A DNA stretch of 64,000 bases. Source: Eremophila alpestris peregrina (Eukaryota > Chordata > Aves > Passeriformes > Alaudidae). Shown here piece after piece: positions 12,101-24,100 of the stretch. Under the pieces are notes generated by a model. That model saw only the letters and a program-made list of their open reading frames with translations, was not told where the DNA came from and made no database searches. The translations under genes and the position numbers were made by a program. Where the stretch lies: positions 5,535,769 through 5,599,768 of the forward strand of contig WMCF01000006.1 of the NCBI GenBank assembly GCA_009792885.1. Direction: 5' to 3'. The first letter of the stretch is position 1. Each line of letters opens with the position of its first letter.

Positions 12101-15100
12101 ATTTGAACACTGTCATCTAAGGTTAACTAAACTGATGAAATAGGATTAACAAGGAAATAACAAGGAGGGTGGCTTTATCCACAGTCATCTTTACCCTTTC
12201 TTTAATTTGTTTGTCTTGGCAAGGCTTCTCCAATGAGATATGAAGCTAGTGCTTACCTTTTTTAAACTGTCAGGTCAGATCTGCAGATGAAAGCCATCAG
12301 TTGGACAGATGGAAACCATAAAACAACAGGTATCTAGAAACACTCCTTTGTGTAATGTTGTACTCCTTTCCTTTTACTTGCTCATTAAAGATTGTGATCC
12401 ATTTATTGATGAGGTTTATGGCCACCATTACAGGGTATTTATGGGCCTCACAAACCTTTAATGAAGTCATTTTTGCAATGCTCATCTCTGTCTGAGAAAT
12501 ACAACTATTTCTGTCTAACAGGTAGATACTGTCACACAGTGTCAAGCTGGCTTGCCCAGGTTCTCCTAAGAAGGGTGTGACAGAGACTGGGTCAGTCCCA
12601 GCCCAGCTGCATTCCTCCTTTCTCTTTTTGCCCTTTGTAAAGTTCCTACATCAAGAGGGAAGTACCTTTTAATTAGGGATCTTTAGGCACTTTCACAGTA
12701 GTTGAAGCGATGTTAGAAAGGTTCAGTGGTGGTTTAGCAAGTGGTTGATATATAGCCATTAGGAAAAACATTAATGCAGTTTTCAGAATGTCAGAGAGCA
12801 ACAACCAGAAAATATTCACCTGTCTGTCCAATTTTACCATCACAATTTGTTTAAATTACAGCTGTTAGGGGAATCCTTAAACAGAAGCAAAGCAAGTGGT
12901 GTGTGGAACACCTAAGTCACTGATGACAGCTGATGGATGGAGTGAGGTCTTAAAAAGAGTGAGGTTTAGTAGATACACAGAACCTAGAGGGCTGGAATTT
13001 CATCCACTCTGTACTGCCCATGTCCTGTTGTCTTTACTTGCAGACATAAGCACTGTAGCAGGATAAATAGCAAAAAGCTTTTCCACTAAAGCTAATCTAC
13101 TTTTATAGTGTATTTCTGCCTGATAAGACACCTTTTACTTCTGCAGAATTAAATTCTGATATCATGTAATTCAATGGCATTTTTGCCATTTGTTTTGTAC
13201 TGAAATCAGATTTTTTTTCTATGGAGAATTCAGCAAAGTATTATCTAGATAAGAATATAACACAGTGTATTAAATGAAAAAAAGTCAATGTTGACAGGTG
13301 GGAAGCAGCAAATAGTTCTTAAGCTGAGAGTTTTAAAATGAATAAGGTATCAAATAGGGAGCAATTCATCTTGGGATGTGTTCTTTCAATATTTCAAATA
13401 ATGAATGATAAGGAGGGAGATGTAAACACCAAGTTAATTAAATCCTTAGATGATATTGGACCAGGGAGGATAGTGTATATGAGAGCAGATGGAATTAAAT
13501 TTCTGAATCATGTGGCAAATTTTAGGAGATGGATGGAAGAAAAAGAAGATGAGTTGGAATAGGCAGAAATGTCAGACAGTTCATCAAAAGAGAAATTGTT
13601 GAATAAAAAAGACTGACATGGAATGGAGAAATTGTTAGTTTATAACATACTTTAACATAACATAATATAACATAATTGTTACTTTATAGCAGCCTTTTTT
13701 CTGTGCATATTAAAGTGTGAAACCTGTTAAGATCATGGAATCATTAAGGTTGGAACAAAATCTCCAATATTATTGTGTCCAGTAAGAGACCAATCATTGG
13801 TCTCTCATAAGTGATTGACACCAATCACTAAGTTAGCTAAACCATTCCACTAAGTGCCTTGTACAGTCATTTTTTGAATACTTCCAGGGTTGGTGACTCC
13901 TCGACTTTCATGGGTAGCCTCTTCCAATGTTTAAACACCCTTTCAGTGGAAAAATTATTCTTCATGTCCATCCTGAACCTCCCCTGGTACAGCAAGAGTC
14001 TTATGTCCTTTTGTTCTGTTGCTGGTTACCTGGGAGGAGACTGGCTACAGCCTCCTTTCAGGTAGTTTTCCAGAGTGATGAGGTACCTCCTGTGCTTCCT
14101 TTTCTCCAGGCTAAACAACCCCAGCTCCCTCAGTCCCACCTCATAGGACTTACTCCAGACCCTTCATCAGCTTCTCTGCCCTTGTCTGTATGGACTCATT
14201 CCAGCAGCTCAATGTCTTTCTTGAAATGAGGGACCCAAAACTGATCACAGGATCTGAGGTGCAACCTCAAGTAAACTTAAACATTAAGCTAATTTAACTA
14301 AACACTATCTCATGGAGAAGAGTTCTGAGAATGTGCTGCTTTCTGGTTTCATCAAAACAAAGAGCATTAACTGAGGATGTAAGTGTCATTCTGGAAATGA
14401 CAGTGGATAAGCATGAGAGAGATGGGATTAAAAGTGTGGACTTCTCCTTTTTGACTGGTAAAAACTGTCATTTTAGGTTAGAACTGAGACATAGTCCTGG
14501 GATCTACATCTCACAATGATGACAAACATGATGGGGATCAGTGTGGAGGTGCAGGACTGATTTGATGCAAGAAGTCTCACGTGTTGTGGGTTGTTGTGTA
14601 TAATGACAAGACCAGCCACACCCAGTGATGTTTCTCTGTATCTATGCAGAGCAGCTTTGGGGATCCTGGTCAATAGGAACCGATATGGAACCTATAGCAG
14701 CAGACACAGACCCTGACTCTGTGCCAGAGGTATTCATTCTGTTGTAATACCCAGCCTCTGTTCTGTTCAGTCACCTTGTGCTGCAGCAGTGTCTCACACC
14801 CAGTGGGTTGTAGACCTCAGGATATCCATGAAAAGTGAGGGTGGGAAGGGTTAGGAAAAGAATTATGTATTTACAGTAATTAAACACTAGTCCCTTATCT
14901 CTCTGTCTCTCACCTCTGTTTGGGATCACCTGTTCTCTGTAAGCTTCTTAAATGTAACTCGTAGAGAAATGCTAAAAAGTAAGGCTCTGTGAGCACATAG
15001 AAAAGTAAGAGCTTAAAGGAATTTAAAATTCAAGGGATAAAATTTTCTTTATTTTGAATAACCCAAGACAGCTGCACAGAGGCATTTTTGTATGGCTGGA

Positions 15101-18100
15101 AAGGTAATAGCAATGACACTGCCACCTATGAATAATAATGTCATTATGCAGGGCCTTGGCAGGACTGAAACTGGAACACTACAGACAATAATAGGCCATT
15201 CATTCTGAAAAACAGAACTGGAAATAAGAAGTTGGAGCATAGTCAGAGAGAAACAAAGAAGAGGTCAAGATAGTCAGGACTGCATTGAGCTCATCTATGA
15301 TGTAATGCAGTATATTTTCTGGTAGATGATAAGCTTCTGCCAATGAATCTATGTGCAGACTCATCTGTAGGCTTCTGTTGAGTTCGGAAATTCGTGATCC
15401 AAGTTGGGTGATCTCATCCTTAGTCTGCCATTTTATTCCAAGTGTGAATGGTTCACTCTACTGCTGGACAGGTGTTCTTTCTTTACATTTTGGCCTTGCC
15501 AGTTTTCTGTACCCCTTCCAGATAAGAGACTCTCTGCCTAAGGAAATAAGCTTGTCTGACCATCACTACACATCTGGAAGCCATCTGAAGCTGCATTATC
15601 ACTATCTTGCAGACCTCTCTCTTCAACTGTCAGAGGAATATTTAGAGAATTTCTTTCTAGGCTTCTGGCAGCTAAATTCAAGCAAAGCTATTTTACAGAC
15701 CCCAAGCAGTAATGACTTGCTTCATGAAGCTGCCCCAAAGGAAACTTAGTCCTGTAAGCACAATTACTGGCTTGTATAGGATGTGAAGCTCACGGAGAAC
15801 ATCTTTCCTTAAAGGAAGTGTAGCTGAGAGAGACTTTTTTTTTTCAAAGAGAGTTTTTCAGATAAAAGATGGACAGTCACTTTGTTTACCCAATGTAAGC
15901 CCTAAGACAGAAAGGAGTCAACAGTGAGAAATGGCAGATTTAACTAGGGGGTTTATTATTTTTAGGTTTTAACAGGTATTGAGGATCCCATTTTATTGCA
16001 GGAGTAACTGCTTCATTCCAACTGCAGATTTTGTTGTGAGATTTACCTTCCTGTGTTTTTTCTTTATAGTCTCTTAATTTTGAATTCTTTCTGCTTATTC
16101 CAGTCCAAAGAGCCTGAGCAGGCTGACTTTGGAGAGAACGGTGATATGCCTGTCCCTGCCTTCAGATTGATCTGCTGCCAGCTGTACCTGCCAGCACTTA
16201 TCTCAGCTGCTTCTCTCCTCCCCTTTTGTTTCTGCAGATACCTAGCTAGAATTTTAAATCCTGTACTTTGTCATCCTTGTGATTTGTCTGCAGAAGCCAA
16301 CTTTTCTTTCCCCATCCCTAAGGTGCACTGGAGCTTGACTGGGAAAGCCCACGGCAGTGTGGGTGTTTAGCTGGTGTGCTCTTCTTTTTCCCTCAGCCTA
16401 CTCTATCCAAAGAAGTATTTTGCCCTTTGGTATAATATGTCACCTGAGCATATTTGTAACTGGAAAGGAGCTGGCAGGGATGGGAAACTCACGCATTTAC
16501 TGTCAGGCTTTCCTGAGTCCTAAACTCCCATGTAATTATTCCATTCTTACTTCAACTGAAAATACCCAAACCCTGGTTTGAGGGAACTGCATTAGACTTC
16601 GAGTGCTGGTTAATATGTAATAATTAGAGATACAAAAAACTTGAAACAGCATCTGAAGTCTGCAATGTGGTTACATCAGTATGCATCAGTATGGGGTTGG
16701 TGGTCTTTGGTGGTCTTCGTGACCCTACATTCCATTCCATTGCTGCTTTTTGACTTCACTCCTGCAATTGTGCTGTACTGTGTTGTGCTCTTCTCCAGGA
16801 GCCAGAACAAGGATGTTTGTCCCAGGAAAGTGCTGCCCTGCATCTGTGTGGCCCCTTCTCCAGCCCCATCCTGTTCTTTCTCACAGTGTGTTAATGCAAG
16901 CAATGCTTGGCTGTTGCTACCAACAATCCTTGTTTGGCTCTACAGCTATCCATCCAGCTGTTGCTGTTTGTGACATGAACATTAACCACCTTGCCTTCCA
17001 GGCTTCTACAGGAAGGGATGCTGCAGGTATTTCCACTGGTGTGGAGACATGGGATAGATACTCTGTCTCCGTGAGTATCATTTACCAAGCGAGGAAGAGG
17101 TCTAATATTGGCACTACTTCCATGCCATCTGTTAGATGGCATCACCTCTCTGAGATGGTCACCAAAAGCAGCAGAATAGGCAACAGAAAGTTTCTTTTAA
17201 ATATTGAAAGAGACCAGAGAACAATTTGGATTACTCTAAAGAAATATAGTTTGCAGTAAGATAAGTAGATCACTACTGTGACAGTGAATAGGTTATGGAG
17301 AAATATGGCAAGCACATTCTACCTCATTGTGGTTGCTGGTCTGCAGCATTTTATCACTTAGTAATGCAACAAAAAATGTCAAAAAGCAAAAACAATAGGT
17401 GGTACTGTCATTAAAAATGGTCTTCTTTTAATTTTTCTTGATTACCTCAGGCAGAATTGGTAGGATATAAGTTTATAGGGAAGAAATGCAATTCACAAAA
17501 TAAAAATTGAAATTGGTAAGGAACAAGGTGTACAACGGGACTTCTTGTTATAATAAAATGAAATTGTGTGTTCTTTAATCAAAAGAATACATTTTGAGAA
17601 CATTTTGTAAAAAAATGACCTTAAAAAGGTTGCCATGGAGAAGAATTAATGCAACATTAATTAAGAATATTGACCTAATATTGGTACAGGAAGTACGTGT
17701 ACTTTCAGAGAACAAAGTTGCCCCAGTTTATAATTATATTTGATTGGAGTTCTCATAGTGATTTTGCAGACCTTTTTAATGGAGTGAATGGTGTAAACTG
17801 TTGCTTCTCTCCTGTAATAGTCAGCAATGAGTAGTCAGAAATCTGGGTTCTCCATAAATACTTCAGGCAATATTTAGATAATTTTATTCAGTTCTGAGGG
17901 AAACTAGCTTCGTCTGAAAGGTTGCTTTCAGATTGCTGTGGGATCACAAACAAGGAAGAGCCATGTTTATAAGGGTGTCTGTCAGAGGTGCAAGTCTGTT
18001 CTCTGTTGCCATCAGCAGCAGTTCAATCTCCATGCTTCTTTGAACATCTCATTCATAGTTAGGAGGGTCTTTTCTTCTTCTCTCCTCCTCCTCACTCCTG

Positions 18101-21100
18101 TTACAAGTCCAGCTCCAAAAAGGTAATTGTACAACTTCTGCTGCTGTATTGTTCCAGCCCACTCCAGTGGAATCTTCTCAAACCTGCACTGTGTGCCATA
18201 GAAAACCACGAATCTCAGTTTGTGATTTACAGGAGAGCATTATCTCTGAAAATATGGGTGCCTGCTCAGCTGTTCCACTTTCTTGCCCACATCATGCCTT
18301 CAACATACTTCCTCTTGCTAAGGATGTTGTAGAGCTGGAAATTCTTCTTTAGTTACCTCTGGGCCCTTGAGAGTATAAAAAGCTGAAAAAAGATGATTTT
18401 GTTTTGCTTTGCCCAGTCAGAGAGAAATAAATGGAAATGAGATGTACTAAAACAGATGGTTCTTACAGGATTCTAAAAATAATAATGATGTAGCAGGTTT
18501 CTAATTGAAGAAAATTAGGTCCTAATCAATTCTATAGTTTTTTGAGCCATTCATGTTGTTATAATCAGATATTTCACTAGCTGATCAAGGAATCGTTTTC
18601 AGTAGAAATGAGAAGGAAACTTCTGCAAGCTCTAGTACATACTGTAAGAACATATTTGAAATTGTAAGGAAAAAAACATGAATAATCAATCAGAAATTAA
18701 ACTCAAGCAGTTTAAAAAAATCAGGAGAGGATGGCTAATGAAACCTGAATTATAATCATAACCCTTTGCAATCTTGCACAAAACAGAATATAAATTTAAT
18801 TAGACCCACTGGGTTTTGCAAGCTTGTCTAAGGGGCTGCTGATTTCTTTAATGGAAACATCATCCTTCACAGTGTCAGGAGAACACAAGGGAATCTCTGA
18901 TCACACATGCCAGATGTCACATTTTGTGACACTTCTAAACCTTGAAAAGCTGTTGTAGTTTTGAAAATCCATAATAACCAAGGATGGCATGCTTTGTTCA
19001 CTAGTGGTTCTTTTGTAAAAGGCTGTTGGTACTGAAATGCTGTCAATAATCACAACCCTTCTGGTAACATAGTGTCGGAGTGTACATGTAGAAATTGAGG
19101 TTTAAATAATGACGTGAAGTATTGTATGTTGACTTCATAAAATGAAGTGGCTGTCTTGATTTTTGCTGCAGGAAATATTTTAGAATCTTTGATAGTAATA
19201 AATGCAGCTTCTTTGAAAAATCATATAATTTGTTGTAGCTAGGCTTTTACTGAAAAATGTGAATTGAGCCTTGGACTCCGAAATGTTCTAGAACAGTGCA
19301 GTATCTGTTTTGCTTTCTGCAGGCTATGAAAGATTGTCCCTGCTACAAGTTTCAGATTTGGATGGCTTCCAGCAATCCTTCTCTGATCCCTGTTATGCCC
19401 TGAAGAAGGAGTCATGCATCAGGAAGCCATTCTGTTAGACAGAGCCACACAGCAGAGAGACAAACCAACTTATACTGGAGAAACAGCAAACAACAGATGG
19501 ATACAATCAGACAGCAAAATTCAGGGAAACAGTGAGAGTGTACTGATCCAGAATATGACTGAGCTACAGTAAGCACATCAAGAGCCTGGTTTTTTAGATA
19601 TCAGAGGAAAGAGGAGTCTTAAGAAGGAATTTGAAGGGAGATAATGAAATAGCTCTGCAGATGTTTACTGAGATTCCCTCCCAGGCATGAAGGAAAATGT
19701 GGGAGGAACATGGAGGCACTTGTTTGAATATTTGTCATGTGGGGGTGGAAGCTGATATTGTGGGTTATCAGAGAGAGATGGTTGCATCTCTCTGGTGCAG
19801 CAGAGTTGGAGCAGCAGAAGAACATAAGGGAACCGCTTCAGCCATCAGATGGTTCTTCAGAGTTCTCAGGCTGAATCCATCAGTACTGAGATGTGGTTTT
19901 GGTAGAAGAAAAGAACAAGCATGGGAGAGGGGTTGTTCAGTTGATTTAATATGATTTTGGAGAATGTCAATAATGTTTCTATAAAGAATCAGGGGAGGGA
20001 TTCAGCTCCATTAGCTTTATTGACTGTGTCTCATGACTGTATCTAGAACTTAGTGTGCTCACAAAAAGATACAAAGAACTGAATAACAAGGATATAAAAT
20101 CTCATGCTGCTGGTTTAAATCCTGCTTCAGCTGACATTGGTAAGAGCTTTGCCTGAAACTTCAAACTAGGATTTCACTTTTTGTGCTCTATGCAGTACTT
20201 TGTATCCAGGCACTTTGTTCAGCTTGCAGATGATGATACTGCTTTAATTAAAATTTCCTATGAGCACTTGATTTAACTCCCCTATCCATCTGTTATTCCA
20301 CTAATATCCCAGATAATGTCTTACAGTAGCTCCCAGAGAGCCTAGAAAAGAGCCTAGAAATAACATCATTTACTGTTGGGTTGTGAAGTACAATCAAAGC
20401 ATTATCTTTTCTTAGGGCTCCTACGCCCTGAAGTAAAGCATGGCACTGAGAGCCAAGTCCAAGAGGTGTTAGGAGGTATCTCCACACATCACTGTGCAGT
20501 TCCTTATGGAAAATAATTACTTGGATCTCAAAAGCAGTACAGCTGCCTGTGTCCTTGAGACAGTGTCCCTAAGTTTAGGACCAGCCCCATGCTGGTGCAG
20601 TGGCATTGCCCAGCATTGGAACAAGCTGGTTTAGTGCTTGTTGGGCTATTTTGGTACCACTGCACTGTAGAATGGGAGTGTGCTTTAAATAGAAAATATC
20701 TATAAGATGCTTTTTAATAATGTGCTCTGCTATTTTTTGTGATGTATTCTATTTTGAAGAGCTTTTTTTTTTTTCTCTTTCTGAGCTAAAAATTGTGCCA
20801 CAATAATAAGCAAGAGCACTCCTAAGACTGGAAGTGAACACATGTGAAAAGAGCGACTCGTTATTTGAATAAGTTTGCCTGAAGGGACAATTTTAAACTT
20901 TTAGTAAAATTCCATTCCCTTCCTTCATGTTAATTAAATGAAAGCTGGGGGTATAGGAGAGCATAGCATGGTAGTGTGATATATCTGGGCTACAGCTCAA
21001 GAAGCATCTTACCCCCCTTGGCTTTTTATTGAGTGCTGTGATATTTCATTCTCAGTAATGAACTGCTTTTATGCAAAAGTTTTCAGTCCTACCAAATGAA

Positions 21101-24100
21101 AGGAGGAACATGTTGACAGGAAACAAAAATTGCATAATCTCTGCAGAAGTCTGTGACTGAATCACTGCTCTGTTCAACCCTGTGTCATTTAATACAGCAT
21201 CAGGAGGTTTCTTGCTTCCACTGACTTGAATAAGAAAAGGACAAATGACCACTACCATTAAGGCATCAGGGCCACATTTGTCTCAGTTATAAATTATCCC
21301 CGTAGTAAAATGGGATTAAATAGTTCATGTTTATGACCTCCAACAAAATCTTCTGGGGAAATCATGTTATGCTTGGAATCAGTCTTTTCAGGCAGTCTGG
21401 TGGAGTGGGTTAAAGCAGTAGCAGTATTTCTCCAGGTTTCCCCCCATTTCACTTTTTCACACTTGGAAGCAGTGACTTCTGGCTGCTTTGTGCTGGACCA
21501 CATGCAGACACAGCAGGAGCTTCTTGGCTTCTCTGACTGCATCTGCTGTCCAAGCAACTGCTCCTCACTCCCTCAGAGGAAAACACAGTGGGCAAATAGA
21601 AATACTTTGCAGGCCAGATGGGGCTAATGGACCACAAACTGGAGCATTCTGACCAAAATGCATATTTAATTGCAGGTTGTTTCTTGAATTTCTGGCATGC
21701 ACTGTGCTTGACTGGTTTCTGGTGACCAGATCTAGTTTTGCATTTTTCCACTCCTGATCATGTCAGTATTATTCAGAGGCACTCATACTTTCCAGGAATT
21801 GCTTAATTCCTCTGAGATCAGACATATATGCATACATTCAGGTAGTCCTCAAGTTGTGCAGTTATGTTAAGTGGTACCCCTATAATATATAACTGTTGTC
21901 ACATCCACTGTGGTAATTTCTGGAAAAATGTGCTTTGATTGCTTTTCTTTCATGAGGTTGTGTTTTTCACTCAAAATGTTACCTTTAACTTTGTGTTTCT
22001 AAAGAAGGGTTAATGCTGCTTGTCCAGAATGTAAGGAATTTCCCTCAGGCCTGTGCTTTTGACCTTCATACCTTTAGGAGCAATTCTCTACATTTCAGCA
22101 GCTAGGTGGGGGCTGATTAGGGTATATGTATATGAGGTCTGCCAGGAATGACAGGGTTGCTGGTCTTTGTTATCCAGTTGTTTGGTTGTTTTTTTAGGGT
22201 TTGTTTGTTTGTTTGTTTGTTTGATTTTTTTGAGTTTTTTTGACATACTCTAACATCCCAAAATTAGATCTCTGTGTACATCTGTTACTTGTGCATCTGA
22301 GACCCATAACATTTGTGGACTTCTTTCAGAATGTCCCTTGGACCAGATTATTTCATTATTACAACCTGCCTTTCAACATTTCCCCTGTTGCTTATTTAAA
22401 CAAGAGATGCTCCTTTACCTCCTCTGTCAAATACTGCAGCTTTTAGATCTCTTAAAGCAGCTGCTGCACTCTGCACCAGCAGTGCTATCATTTCATTAGT
22501 GGAAAATAAACACTTGTTAAGTAAATGTGGTATAAAGTGTTATGCAAGAGGAAACACTTAATCAGCAGATACCTAAAGTTCTGTTTATATTGTATGCACA
22601 TGGCCAGTTATGTTTTTCTTGGCCCCATTGTGTAAAACAATATGTCTGTCCTAGGTAAGGAGTGAATTTGTTTTTTTAATATTCCCATCATGCTGGAACT
22701 AACATACCTGACATTACAAAGCTTTGAGATTGTCCAAGAGAACGTTTGTAGAATACTGGAGAGACTATAAATGTGGAAATAAGAATATGCATACTGAGGT
22801 TGAAGATGGCTTAGTTGTGAAATTCGGTTGCTTAAAAACTTTTCCAATGCCTTCTGATGGTGTCTGTGGCTGGGCCAGTGTCTTCTCCCTTTCTCTCCTG
22901 GTAGGACACCAAGTAAGGAGTTTGTAAGACAGGACTTAGTTACGGATCAGCCTTTAGATCCATCAGAAAGTTGGTAGTTATTTGTGTTCCATGAAGGCAC
23001 CACAGAAGAAGGAGCCTAACATACGAGGCATCAAGCAACAATACAGAGGTCTGGAAAAAAATTCCTAAAAAGGACCATATTGGCCAAAGACACCCAGACA
23101 AGATGTTGTCTTGACTGGTGAGATGATGCCAAGGGTCAGACCACAAAACTAAAAGAAATTAGATCAGACTGAGAACTTAGGTGATGGCTAAAATCCAGCC
23201 CTCCAAAGGAATTAATCAGATGAGGTTTGGAAGGCTTTGTCAGAGAAAAGAGATGTCTTCTCTGCCTCTAATTCTCTGGCTGTTGTAAAGAAGAAGCTTA
23301 GGCCCTCTTGTTAGACGTGAAGTATGTGCGGCTTAGTTGTGCAATAAGTACCAGTGTGTGTGTGCATGAAATCGTTGTGTGTTGCAGCTTTTTAGTGGAC
23401 TCTGGCCAAAGTTTGCTCTCAGTCAGCAGAACTGTGGGCAAGTACTGTTCACTGAGCTGCTGCACACAGTGCTGGTCCCACCACACTTGGCTGTATTCAG
23501 CAGTTACCTAAAATGTGCTGATCCAGTGGGCCACTCATACACAGAACAGGCCTTGAGTAAATGTCCTGTTCAAGTTCTCTTTATAGCAGTTTCTAAAGAT
23601 GAATCTGTTACTGAGGTAAGATATGCAGTTGGTTTCCATAGGTAGAATAGAGGTATGAAATCTTGCAGCCCATAAATTTTGAGCTGTCTGAACCTTGCTC
23701 AGATTGTCAGCAGTGTAGGAAAGATCTTGTAGGAGGTCAAAGTCTTGAAAATACCTAAAGCCAACTTTTAAATTATAGTCAATGTTCTATCCAGTACTAT
23801 CTGAAGTGTTAAAAATGGATTGGAAATGGGACACAGTCTCCTAAATAATCTTTGAAATCAAGTGGACAAAATGGATATAATAATGATAGGCATGAGTCAA
23901 AGGGGAAAAACTCTGCAGTTTTTCTCCCTCTTCAGAAAATGTGTAGAAGATGAACCTTTTAGGCAGGCCTAGCCTAACTACTTTCTTTCCTACCTATGAC
24001 CCACCGAGTCATTGTTTCTAGTACAGCCCTTTCTTTGCTCTCTAACACCAGATGAAGCAGGAAGCCATAATTTAGTCACTTCCATTTGTTCAATTAAAAA

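Noticed and set aside
16750..17259. Longest open frame in the window (169 codons)
   Set aside because: No recognisable domain, no supporting splice context and an overlapping open frame on the other strand. It fits chance in 64 kb of sequence.
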